Shown piece after piece: positions 38,001-49,064 of a stretch of 64,000 nt of DNA. Each line of letters opens with the position of its first letter. The first letter of the stretch is position 1. The notes beneath the pieces were generated by a model that did not search any database, was not told where the DNA came from, and saw nothing but the letters and a program-made list of their open reading frames with translations. Made by a program: the position numbers and the translations under genes. The DNA lies in NCBI GenBank assembly GCA_028622995.1, contig JAJQJQ010000006.1, positions 4,774,001 through 4,838,000 on the forward strand, read 5' to 3'. The stretch comes from Panagrolaimus kolymaensis (lineage: Eukaryota > Nematoda > Chromadorea > Rhabditida > Panagrolaimidae).

Positions 38001-39790
38001 CACAACTCGATCATCCACTACTTCCCCGCCTGAATCTTCATGTGCTATCTCGCCGCCACCTATGCCACAATCATATAGTGCCCCACAACCTTCATCAACA
38101 TCCGCCTCAGCTTCAGTTTCATCTATTTCAACGGCACAATTACCCTTTGATAAACTTTACGAACATCCACAAGGTGCTGCATTAATTAAACAACTTGTTG
38201 CGTTAAGTCTTCAAATTCAGGTTAGTTGAATTTTCTTTTCTGCAATAAAAGTGTGATACTTAAAAAAATCGGATTATCTTTTTCTTTTTTTAATGACACA
38301 AAATTTGCGCATTGTTTTTACCTACTCGGAATAAATGAAGGAAAAAAAACTAGACGATGTAAAAAAGATAGGATCTAAAACATACATATTTCCACCGTCG
38401 CCTTCTTTTTCTTCTTTCTACCCAATTGGGAAAATCAAAATGTTTTTCTTTGTGTGGCTGATGCTGCTGGAAGACGACGATGATGGAAGGAATGGAATGA
38501 AGAAGGAATGCAGACAACAACAAAAAAACTATGGCTTTGTCTTTGCATTTTTTCTTATGCCTTCCATGAAAAAAAGTTTTAAAAAGCACATCAAAAAATA
38601 CATACTGTTTTTCTTCATTCATCCTTAAAAAATTGGAAAGAAAAGAAGAAGATTCAATCTTCTGGAAAAAAAGAAACATCAAAAATGGCTTCCCGCTGTG
38701 TTGTTTCAATCAGTAAAAAATTGAATAATTTACAATCCTTTTAAATACAATTTTTTTGTAACAAAATCAAAGCGGGTGGTCCTTGTTTCATCACCACAAA
38801 AAAAGCAGATCTAAAAATTTTTTTTTGAAAAAAAGCGCAACAACAGCGTGAAGAAATTTCGTTTGAGGGATCCGTTTTTGAGGGAAAATGATAAATGAAC
38901 TAACTCACAAAAAATAACAAAGCTTATTGTTTGTTGTTTTTAGAATGGCCAAAAAGATGATGAAAATACGGTGGTTATGCATCATAAAAATGGAGGGACT
39001 AAAACTCCACCAAATATTTCAAAGGAGAGAATTTCAATATCTAAAAGCCTTTCATCACCGGATAATTCAAGGTTAAATAAACCTTTAACACCTGAAGAAA
39101 AAATGGCATTTTTAAATAAGTAAGCTTACAAAAATTAATAGGATAATCAAAATATAATTTTGTTAATTATTTAGTTGTCGACAAGAAAGTAATTTATCGA
39201 GTACATTGCCTCCAACTCCTCCACAATGGGGAGTACCCGAAACATCGAGCCGATATTACAGAGTAAATAATAATGGTAAGTAATAATCATGAATAAATGG
39301 TTTGGACATGAAAAATTGGCATATTATGGACGACATATCTCAGTTCATGGTATGTCAATTTTGCAAATGTTCATTACCTCGTGAAAAAAAAACTTTCTGC
39401 TTCCAAAAGATTTTTATTAAACTTTTTAAAATTTAAGGTATGCCACATCAATCATCAATGCCATCAACAATGAATCAATGGGGAGGATATCATAATCATA
39501 CATCCTTGCCACCAACAAATATAAATGGTAGTGGACATCCATCGATGATATCTGTGGAATCTCGACGTTCATGTTATGCATATAATGGTCGACAATCGTT
39601 ATCAGCTCGAATGCCATCATCAACATCACATTCATCATCTGGTTTTTCTTCAGGTGGTTCAGATAGATCGTCAGGTGCAGGCTCACCGACATCACATTTA
39701 CATTTTCCTATAACTAAATGGTCTGTTGTTACACAAGGATCATATAATTCTGAAATGTGTAATAATCAAAATATGCCTCCTGTTAAATAA
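32075..39790 (+). CDS. SAMD4: Smaug/SAMD4-like RNA-binding translational repressor
   Basis: Exons: 32075-32242, 32287-32464, 36169-36365, 36417-36572, 37211-37345, 37852-38220, 38944-39119, 39175-39275, 39438-39790; all phases agree, giving 610 residues. The SAM domain (about residues 116-181) contains [21 protein letters not shown] and [19 protein letters not shown], the Smaug signature. A further Smaug-type region follows (about 234-300) with IPGHIIHI and [19 protein letters not shown]. Smaug proteins bind hairpins in mRNA through SAM and recruit deadenylation and translational repression in the cytoplasm. The flanks are Ser/Pro-rich and low complexity. The start used is the first in-frame ATG, but the frame stays open to 31943 (RIIGNHHHSGGG), so earlier exons are possible. 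Intron 2 is unusually long (3,704 bp). Confidence 0.85.
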
Positions 39791-41439
39791 TCGTTTTTTT
39801 TCTTACTTTTTAACATTTGAATTTGTGCCTTTTTTATTTAATTAAAAAAACATTGTAAAAATTTATTTTTCTAAAGTTCATCCTTTTTTATAACTCTTAT
39901 TTTATTTGGATTCTGTTTTTTTCTTCTTGACGCTGGGCGTCTTTCTATGATTGTTATTATTACTGTTACTTTTTATTATTATTCGTTTTTATGCGATCTT
40001 TTGTTGGGTTTACTTTTATATTATTTTTTTATTTACTATATTGTTATCAAACAAATACCTTAAAAAGTCTTTCAACCATCTTCAAAAAAAAAACTGCTGA
40101 CCATGAAATAATGCCAAGTTTGATCGCAAAAAAATATTAAAATATAATACAATATGCTTCAAAAGCAGCGCTTTGCTTTCAAGTTTTTTTCTCTCTATTT
40201 TTTTTTAATCGATGCAAACAATATTGCCGCTTATTTTATATACAATGCTCTCTAACTTCTTTTTATTCTTCTTCCCGAACGATGATTATAAAATCTTTCC
40301 CTTCTTTATTTTAATGTTGTTACAAAAAATTGTTGATTTGAAGTTTTGTTTTGTCGCTTTTTTTTTATTGTTTTCTTAAAATATTCTATTTTTATCTTTT
40401 CTTTTCTATTATTATTGAAGAAGTTTGAAGAAAAGAAACAATGGGGTTACTGTAGAGCTTTGTTAAACTATCGCAAAGAGAAGCCTTAATTGCATTTGAA
40501 AAAAATATCATTCAAAAATTTAGGCCTTTTAAAATATTACTGTAACACCGCTTCTTCATGTGTAGCTCCATTGCCTCCTTTATCAATTTCTTTACCACAA
40601 AAAAAACGCACACCGCTATAATTTGCTCCAATGCTGTACAGTTTCTTTCTATCCTTTACTCTTTTTTACTAACTAAAATTTTTTAAAGCTAAAAAAATTT
40701 AAAACCGTTGCTCATCGTTTTTCAAGTTGGTTATAATTATTTTTTTGTTGTAATTTATTTCCATTTTATTTTCCTCACAATCTCTAAAAAAATGTTATTT
40801 TCGCTCTCTATTCTTTTATTTTATATTTTTATTATTAAAAACTCATACAAAAATAGCCTCAAAATCAATTCCAAAACCCTTTTTTATGACAGCGCTCAAC
40901 TCTTCCTTCCGCTCACTTGCTGAATTGCCAAAAGTCTTTTCAATTATTATTAATCCCTACAAAACAAAAACTCCATCGTTCTCTTCAATTTTTTTCTTGC
41001 TGTTGTTTTAAAAGTTTCAATATCATTTTTTTAAATTGTTTCTATTTCCGGTTACTCAATCACGGTTGATAATATTCGGTAGCTGTTAATTTAAAAAATT
41101 TATATCGCTTTCCTTGAGATTTCATCTTTTTGGAGTTTAGAACCAAAAAAAAACAAAAAGCGATTTTTGCACGTTTGAAAAAAAATAATATATTGGAGAG
41201 AAAATTATCATGAAATTCAGCGGTGATATTCGTGTTTAAAATTGTTTATTAAAAAGTCTGACAAAAGAATTTATGTAAAATATCTAAAAGTATGGATAGC
41301 GAAAGTCTAAAATTTTTCACTATCAGTTATCTATGATTTATTTAGTTTAAAGAAAAATTTAAATAAAGGTTTTTTCCTTTTAATAAAAAGCAAAATAACA
41401 CACAAAAGCATACAGATACGCAAAATTTAAAAAATAACA
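39791..41439. other. Smaug-like 3' UTR and intergenic sequence
   Basis: T-rich, AT-rich DNA after the TAA of the Smaug-like gene. No coding exon or RNA gene was recognised. The exact 3' end of the transcript is not obvious. Confidence 0.4.
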
Positions 41440-41870
41440 AAGTTTAGGTCTATTAAACTTTGCTTTTCAAAAGCATATTATGGAGCTATCTTCTTTCTAG
41501 CGATACCAACAATGGGTGATCAATTTCCTAATGCAGAAAGAATACAACGTCTTTCAATTGGAATAGTACTCAACTTACATTCTCTCACTGAAGAATCAAT
41601 GATCGATGCACTCAGAAATATTTTAAAACCTGTATCAATTTTTGTGAAAAAAAACAAAAAAAGTTAAACTAATGTTAGAATATGAACGAAATCAAAATAT
41701 TTCCATCAATGTATCGCGATTCGCGAACCTTTGAAAAATTTGTAAATGTTTCAACCAACGATTTCAAAAGGTTCTTTATTCCAAGAGGAAACTGCTTTAG
41801 ATGGATAAAATATTTTCTTTTGGAATGGTACAGTATTCTAATTATTTGTATTAGACTCATATATTAGTCA
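41440..41870 (+). pseudogene. UDP-glycosyltransferase C-terminal relic
   Basis: The frame from about 41503 reads IPTMGDQFPNAERIQRLSIG, then LNLHSLTEESMIDALRNIL. This is the C-terminal sugar-nucleotide-binding part of nematode UGTs (…GDQ-x-x-NA…, LTEE-x-x-x-AL). The preceding residues (YYGAIFFLA) are a poor version of the usual E-A-…-G-x-P segment, and the frame ends at TAA 41665. After the stop a stretch with YRDSRTFEKFV may be the degraded next block. No N-terminal domain exists in the window on either side. The fragment is too short to be functional and is best read as a decayed gene copy. Confidence 0.6.
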
Positions 41871-42097
41871 TCCATGTAATGGATCTTCCAGCTTTTATCG
41901 ATAAGTAAGAATTTAATAATATGTAACAAAAAATCAAAAACTTTATGGCAATGACCAAACAACAAGTAAAAACAAAACAAAAGATTTGTAAACAAATTTT
42001 TATTAAACGCAAAAATAAATAATAACAAACGAAGAAGAAAACGTTTAACAAAGAAAAGGTTACAGAAATAAATAAATAAAACGAAAACATTTTACAA

Positions 42098-44903
42098 TCA
42101 AGGTTTACAAAGTATGCGAGCCATAGTCGTTTTGAATTCTTCAGTAGGCAAGATCAAGAAGCTGTGGAAAACACCATTTTCAGTTCGACCCAAAAGTTTG
42201 TGTTGTTCAATCAGAACTAAAAAACAAAAAATTATTATAAGAGAATATAAAAAAAACAATAAACTCACGCATCAAGTTGTGAAATTGTTTAGCAATGTAA
42301 GGCTTAGGCCAGTTACTTGCAAACTCAGCAAATTCAAAAACGACCTTTCTTTCATTGAAACAACGTTGAAGAATAACCAAGTACAGTTCATCATGCTTAT
42401 ATTTGCATGCAAGTTCTTTGATGGGTGATTGAGCTGTGCTATTCATAAATTCCAGAGGAAGTGCACGAGGAGGCGTAAGATAGGGTTGAGCAACAGGAGG
42501 CAATGGAACAGGTTCGACATATTGAATATCACCATATACAGATGCTGCAGGAGTTCGAGATGCAAAACGAGGTGGAGGTTCAGCAGCGTAATCAAAATCA
42601 TTGTCCATTTCATGATGACGAACAGGTGTGACAGCACGTGAAGGAGGTTGATCAAAAGCTTGAAGAGGTTCTTGATGAATAGGAGTTCCACGGCGAGAAG
42701 TTAAGTTAGCAAGAGGAGTTCGTTGATCACTTTGAAGAGTATCAGTGAGATGAGAATGTGGACGACGACCAGAAACCTCAGTATCGCCTGTTTTTCGACG
42801 ACGTGCATGTTCATTCTAAAACAAACAAAAAATATTATTAACAATAAAAATTGTTATAAGACGTACTTCCATATGATCTTCAAGAAATTCACGAAGTTCA
42901 GCGTTGACTTCGAAATTCAAATCATCACCAAAACATTTCTTATATGTATCTTTAGCATTTGCAAGATGCTCGAGAATTTTTTGATACTTTGTTTCACGAA
43001 GATTCTTGTTCAAATAAGCTTCATCACGTCCGCGAAAAATAGCCTAAAAAGATTTTAGTAATATTATGAAGGATTATGAAGAAAAACTCAAAAACCTTAC
43101 ATTATCAAGAACGATAGCAGGTTCACGTGCAGCTCGTTTAGGCGGTTTAACACGAAGTCTTCGAGAAAGATCACGGGTGGTGTTGGGTTCAGCAGCATAA
43201 TCAAAATCATTATCACCTTCAAGGCGATTTGCAGGAGTAACCGAACGTGACATAGCTTGATGAAATCCTTGAGGAGCAGGTGTAACAGAGCGAGAATGAA
43301 CAATTCGAAATCCATCACGAAAAGGTGAACCAGTACGAGAAGTTGGAGGCACAATGTTTAAATCAGATGGAACTTCTTTTGCAGGAGTATTGATGATATG
43401 GATGGAAATAAGTCGAGATGGAGAATTGCTTCGAGATCGAATATGATATTGTTGAATATCCAAACCATCCATAACACGAGGGCGTTCACTTTCATCATGA
43501 AGAGCAAGATGATCAACAGCAAAATCAAAGTCGTTGTCTACTTCAGGTAGAGGTGCTGGTGTAATTGCTCGATAAAAAGCATCTTGAAGAGCAGGTGTAG
43601 CAGATCTTGAATGAACAATATGAACACCATCTTGAGGTGTACGAGCTCGAAAAATTGGAAGATTGACGGTTGCATCCTTTTGTCGACCAGGAGAAGTAAG
43701 AGTCATATGAGAAATAAGCCGAGATGGAGATCCTTCACGAACTGGAACATCAAAATCTTGATGATCAAAATCATTATCACGAGCTGGCTCGAAGGAATCC
43801 AATGCAGAGTGAATAGCTGCAGGTTGATTCGTATCATTATTTTGAGCACCAGGAAATCCAGTAACGACAACAAGAGTGTCATTATTAAGTTGAAAAGGAA
43901 CTCCTTCAGCTTGTGCAGCAAGTTCTTGTTCACTAAAAATAACTATTCTTAATTAAAGAATAAGGATAGTAAGATCATACTTTAAAGGTTGAGCTTCAAG
44001 ATCATCAGCCAAAAGATCTTGTTCAAGATTTCCCATAAAAGGGCCTTCATCACGTATTGTAATTTCATCACGATCAGCTACATTTGAGACAGCCTAAAAA
44101 TAAAAAGCATAAGTAATGGTAGGAAGGAAAGAAATAATCCTTACAGCTTTTCTAGTGGGTTTGCGTCGAGGCTTACGTCTTCCATAATCTTCATCATCGT
44201 CGTCGCTATCTTGACGATTTCGTTTACGATTTGCCGCACGTCTTCTTGGTTGTCTTTCACCTCGAGCTTCTTCAATTTCTTCTTGAGGTGCAACTTGTTC
44301 AGCTCCAAAATCAAAATCATTATCCATTTCAGGTTGTTGACGTGCAAGAGAGTGCTCATCACCTTCAGGAAATTCTCCATGAGTATCTTGAATTAATCTA
44401 TCAGCAATTTCTTCAATGGAAGGAGTTTGACTTGGAAACGAAGTACGTTCAACAGCTCGTTCGGCATTAGCTAAAAATGTAATAATGATTATTAAATGAA
44501 AATGCAATGTAAAAAAAAAACATACCAACAAGAATATCAGCATGAAAATCAAAGACACGAACAAGTCCAAGCAATAAGTAACCAGTAAGATGCATGGAAA
44601 ATTTTTGATTCAATTCATGTTCTGCACGAGCAGCAGACGGTAATGCTTCTTTAAAACTTCCACTAAAAAATAATCATACATAAATGAATGGACTTAAAAC
44701 AGTATGAACTTACCAAAAAGCTTTGATGTCAAAATTTCGAATATCATCTTTGGTGACATATTTGAAGATTTCCTTTGGATGATAAGCATAATGCCTAAAA
44801 ATATAACCATAAAATTAGAAGTTAAGGTGAAAGAAAAAGTGTTTTACCAAACGATATGAAAAGCAGCACCTCGTCTTCGTAATTGAAGCGGAAGATCAAA
44901 CAT
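42098..44903 (-). CDS. divergent Rad21/Rec8-type kleisin (cohesin subunit)
   Basis: Nine exons on the minus strand: 44903-44848, 44794-44714, 44662-44526, 44470-44145, 44093-43981, 43932-43101, 43043-42867, 42815-42269, 42216-42098; all phases fit, giving 795 residues. The N-terminus (about 1-105) has the kleisin layout: MFDLPLQLRRRGAAFHIVW, then LTGYLLLGLVRVFDFHADIL and NAERAVERT, matching G-x-LLLG-x-VR-x-…-A-x-x-L of Rad21/Rec8. The last 75 residues (IAKQFHNLMLLIEQHKLL) fit the C-terminal winged helix that binds SMC1. Kleisins close the SMC ring on chromosomes. The long middle is polar, basic in places (KPRRKPTRK), and carries five DNDFD motifs and several SRS-x-TPA motifs. Whether it is mitotic or meiotic (REC-8, COH-3/4 like) cannot be decided. 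Confidence 0.7.
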
Positions 44904-45486
44904 TTTGTTTTAGAGCAGCTATCAAAAAAATATTGAGTTTGATGAAAAAAAGAAGAATATTTTTGTTTGAAATATTCGCAGAAATATTCTTTCAGCTATC
45001 AAAAAAAGAAAGAATGGAATTGAACGAAAAATTGAGGGAAAAAACCTTCTATAAATAAATTCGCGATGAAACTCAAATGAAATTTGAAAGGAAGATACAG
45101 TACCATTTTGATTGGTCAATGCTAATTTTTTATATACGCATTGTTAAAAAATTTCTAATTCTCGAATACATTAAACAAACAATGCAAACTTTATCGTTAT
45201 CAAATACTTTTTAAAGCTAGGCTTAATAATTAAAAGTTGCTTCACTTTTATATTTTTCCAACTCTGAAATTTCCTCTAACTATCAGTTGATTATCTTTCT
45301 TCATTAATCACCTTATTAACAACTAAAATGAAAAATTCTTGCATGTTAAAAGCTTATTATATTTGTATTTTCTCTAAATCCACCAAAAAGTTATTTTATA
45401 AAAAATTTTTATTACAACATGGTAAAATATTTTATGTGAAAAACATTGGAACAATATTAAAAAAGAAACAAAAGAAGGCAAAATAA

Positions 45487-46620
45487 TTATGGATTATGAA
45501 GCGATTTGACACGTTTACTCAGCGTTTCATATTCATTTTCTTTTTTGAAATAATTCTCAAGTTCTTCTATTTCTGCCTCCATTTCATTTGGAAGATGATC
45601 CACTTCTTTACCATCAATCATTACTTTTTGAAACAGCTCAAGCGTGAATGCCAGGAATCGAAGTTCAACAAGTCGATCTTTTTTCATATTGGCTTCTTGC
45701 GTTGAAGGACTAACATTTAATTTTCGTATAAGACGATATTGACCAGGAGGACGCATGATTGGTTGACGAACATTTGGAGAAACCATAGACACTTGATTAA
45801 CCATTTGACGTTGTTGAGAATGAGGAGATGACGATGGCCTTTGTTGACGAACAAGATAATTTCTTGGTGGAGAAATTAAAGTTGGTTGTTGGATCGGAGC
45901 TTGTTGATAATGATGAGGTGATGAAGAATAATAATTACTTGATGATAAACTAGCAGGAACACTTCTTCGTTGTTGTTGTTGTTGTGGCGGAGTTGAAAGT
46001 TGATTTGGATCAATAACATGATATCGAATAATTTGCATAGGTCGATTTGAAACCATTCTTTGACCACGAACATTTCCAGCAGTTTGTTGATTTCTTTGTT
46101 GTTGAGAAAATAAATTTGCTTGTTGAGGAGTCAATAGCCGCATTGGAGACGATGGAATTGAACGATAAAATCTTTGTCCATTTGAATCCACAACATAAAC
46201 TTGTTCCATATGTTGATATCGTTGAGGTGACGCAGATGGATATTGAGAAGATGATGAACTTGAAGGTGAAGGATAAACCATTTGAACATTTTGAGGTAAA
46301 GCTCTTCTTGGTTGTGGTGCAAATTGTTCTTGATCGGTTATTTGATAGTATCCACTTGATTGAGAAGGATCAATCATTATCCTTTGAGGAACATTTGAGA
46401 CGAATCTTTGAGCACGAACATTTCCAAACGGATAATTTCTTTGTTGTTGTTGATGAGAAACTTCAGCTTGTTGCGGTACCATTTTTTGTTCAGGCTGTAC
46501 AATTTTTTGTTCAGGCGGTGATGCTGGTGGAGGAGCTGCAGAAGAAGTTGTTCTTGGTGCATTTGAGCCTTGAACGATGCGAAAGCGTGGAACCGGTGGT
46601 GGTTGATCGCCAGATGACAT
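45487..46620 (-). CDS. Gln/Ser/Pro-rich protein with duplicated blocks, unknown function
   Basis: A single exon of 377 residues starts at MSSGDQPPPVP. This start is preferred because TTTTAG|G lies immediately before the ATG on the coding strand, a splice or spliced-leader acceptor; the frame is open another 38 codons upstream. Most of the protein is low complexity (poly-Q, poly-S, SP-rich). Two related blocks are visible: GNVRAQRFVSN…IMIDPSQ and GNVRGQRMVSN…YHVIDPNQ, and a later VRQPIMRPPGQYRLIRKL looks similar. The C-terminal 60 residues are of normal complexity and predicted helical (ELRFLAFTLELFQKVM, EMEAEIEELENYFKKE). It lies 584 bp upstream of the kleisin on the same strand. No family was recognised. 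Confidence 0.55.
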   Translation of the reverse strand: MSSGDQPPPVPRFRIVQGSNAPRTTSSAAPPPASPPEQKIVQPEQKMVPQQAEVSHQQQQRNYPFGNVRAQRFVSNVPQRIMIDPSQSSGYYQITDQEQFAPQPRRALPQNVQMVYPSPSSSSSSQYPSASPQRYQHMEQVYVVDSNGQRFYRSIPSSPMRLLTPQQANLFSQQQRNQQTAGNVRGQRMVSNRPMQIIRYHVIDPNQLSTPPQQQQQRRSVPASLSSSNYYSSSPHHYQQAPIQQPTLISPPRNYLVRQQRPSSSPHSQQRQMVNQVSMVSPNVRQPIMRPPGQYRLIRKLNVSPSTQEANMKKDRLVELRFLAFTLELFQKVMIDGKEVDHLPNEMEAEIEELENYFKKENEYETLSKRVKSLHNP

Positions 46621-46739
46621 CCTAAAATTTGTAAATGTTAATGAAGGGAAATCAGACGAGTTATTAAAACGCAGTTGAAAATTAGGAAATGTTGATTCTT
46701 TTGAGAACATGGAAGATAAATGAAGGTGAAGCAATCGAA

Positions 46740-47561
46740 GGCGATGACTAAAAGGAATTTAGGGAAGATGGACCAAAAATAGCTACCATTTATTTTTTCG
46801 TGGAAAGATACATACGTTGCTTGAAAAAATTATGAAATATCGCAAACGATTGTTAAATCAAAATTACAGGTAAATGTTCGAACATTTTATTTTGAGTGTA
46901 AATAAAGATTTAACTAACGACAAAATTCTTTAACTTTTAAAATATGGATATGTTGTTTGTGTAATTTGTTATGTGTTTTGGTTTAAAAATTTTAACTTCC
47001 CTTGGTTTTTTATTTAAATAAACTCATAAAAATTTACAACTTTTACAAATAACATCAATGTTCATTTTACCGTATATTTTAAAGTAATAAAACACAGATT
47101 GCTTGACTACATTTTTGTGAATGACCGTGAGACTCTTTCTCTCTATCCATGAGATAATGTATGAGCAGCCATTCAGTTAATTATCAGCTTCTACTGCCAC
47201 ATTATGTGTTTTATTATAAAAAAATAAATTAATTTTCAATTTTCTTCTCTTTTTATTAATTTGTGCAAACGCCTTTAATGGGTTGCTTTTTAAAAAGAGT
47301 TAACATATTTTTTTAGCGCAAACTTTTAATTTTTTGGTTTTACTATAATAAATAATTTTCCGCTATCTATTTGTTGAATGTATGTAAATATTCTTTGTTT
47401 TGACGATAAATCGTTATAAATTTTATTTTTGGATGGTTTTACAGTCTATGTTTAAACCTGGAGTTTTTAGTTGAAGAAAAATTTTGTAAAAACAGAGCCA
47501 TTCGAATTGTCGGCTATTCTCTTTACCTTTGCATTCAGGATTCTAAAAACCTCAACGAATC
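46740..47561. other. divergent intergenic region
   Basis: Lies between the minus-strand Gln-rich gene and the plus-strand receptor gene, so it should hold both promoters. No coding sequence or distinct element was recognised in this AT-rich DNA. Confidence 0.4.
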
Positions 47562-49064
47562 ATGTCAAATCCTTATGCTCAACAACCTTCAAATATTTCT
47601 ATTTTTGATCAATCAAAAGAAATTTTACCTGTTTATTGGGCTTATTCGAGTTTGGGGTTATTTGCTTTAATTGCAAATATTTTTATTGTTCTCGTATATT
47701 TATCTTCTCCATTACTTCGAAAAAGATTTGCTTTATTTATTGGTTTAGCAGTAGCTGAAGGAATTAATGGTGCAGCCTTTTTAGTAACAGGTAACTTTCG
47801 AAGATGAGATACAGTATAACGAGATTTTTTAACGATGTTTGCAAAAAAGTTTTGTCATTTCACTTTTTTGTTAATTTTAAAATCTGAAGGATTTATTTTT
47901 AATCTTTTGTAGTCACAACATGAGTTAATGAGAATTTTTTTGCATTTATTTCGTTTTTTCAAAAGCTAATTTTCTCAGCCTAAACAAAAATATATTTGCA
48001 CAAAAGATCAAGATCACTGTAAAATAATTTTGAAAGCAAATACAATTTTTAGGTATTGAAAGAATAAATGAAGAATATTCTCTTCAAAATGTTTATGTTT
48101 TTCCAATGAATACCCGATCATATTGTGCCGCACAATTTGGAAATACTTTACAAATAATTGGAAGTCAAGGACCGGCTTTGCTTTCGCTTGCTTTAGGAAT
48201 TGAACGATTTTGTGCAATTAAATTTCCCGCATCTTATCGTCGATTTAAAGAACGGTAATTTTAAGCGATGAATTTTAAACCAATACAGTACTTTTTTCTT
48301 TACAGAATGTTTCATTGTTTGTTGATTATTACAACGTTTAGTTGCATTGCATCAGCTTGTGTTGCTTTATATATTGGATTAATTCTTGAAAAAGATGTTC
48401 CAGCTTTTTTTACTTGTTCTCTCAGTAATGCTTTTGGTTATACTTACACGTAAATCATTTTTAATAATTTATGTTATTGGAGTTTGAAAAAATGTTATAT
48501 TTTAGAACATTTAATTATTTTTTTACTTCCTTTGGACATTTACTTGGCTTTCTATTTAATTTTATTGCGTTTCAAATTATTCAAAAATTTAAAACAAATA
48601 CAAATAATCGAATTTTTTCAAAAGAATTTGATCAAATTAGGTATGATTCCCAAATAAAAACGTTTACTGACCTTCAAAAAATATTTGTTTTAGATTAATG
48701 CATTTCATTTCAATTTGTTCATTGATAATGGTAGTTGGACCAAACATTTTTCTTTATCTCGCTCGTTTTTTCTCCGTTAATTATTTAATTCTTGGATGGA
48801 TTAACTGTCTTTTTGTATTTCGAAGTGCTTTCAGCCTTCATTTACTTGGATTTAGATCGCCCAAATTTAGAGAAAGAATTGCTGAGGTTTGCTTTTGCTT
48901 TACATGAATAATTTCTCCATCCTATAAGTTTTTTTTAGCTATCAGGTTGTTGCTTTACTTTACCTAAAAGATTTCAATCTGATGCCATTAAATCCATTTC
49001 AATACCGGCAGCCCAACAATATACTCGTCGACATACGGATATTCCGATTACGTTACTTTCCTAA
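47562..49064 (+). CDS. seven-transmembrane chemoreceptor-like GPCR
   Basis: Six exons: 47562-47790, 48053-48254, 48306-48449, 48506-48640, 48694-48886, 48939-49064; phases agree, giving 342 residues. Seven hydrophobic segments can be placed at about 25-48, 56-76, 108-128, 147-170, 193-215, 245-267 and 272-292. GIERFCAIKFP at the end of the third helix (residues 125-135) is the DRY-region equivalent, and Cys101 before helix 3 is in the position of the extracellular disulphide. A basic tail ends TRRHTDIPITLLS. The pattern is that of nematode serpentine receptors, possibly near the Srsx group, but the ligand is unknown. AATAAA occurs at 49063-49068, overlapping the stop; a later one is near 49249. 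Confidence 0.75.

Noticed and set aside
46047..46625. 192-codon plus-strand ORF
   Set aside because: It is a mirror frame of the Gln-rich gene on the minus strand; its Val/Glu/Phe pattern is the complement of the Gln codons.
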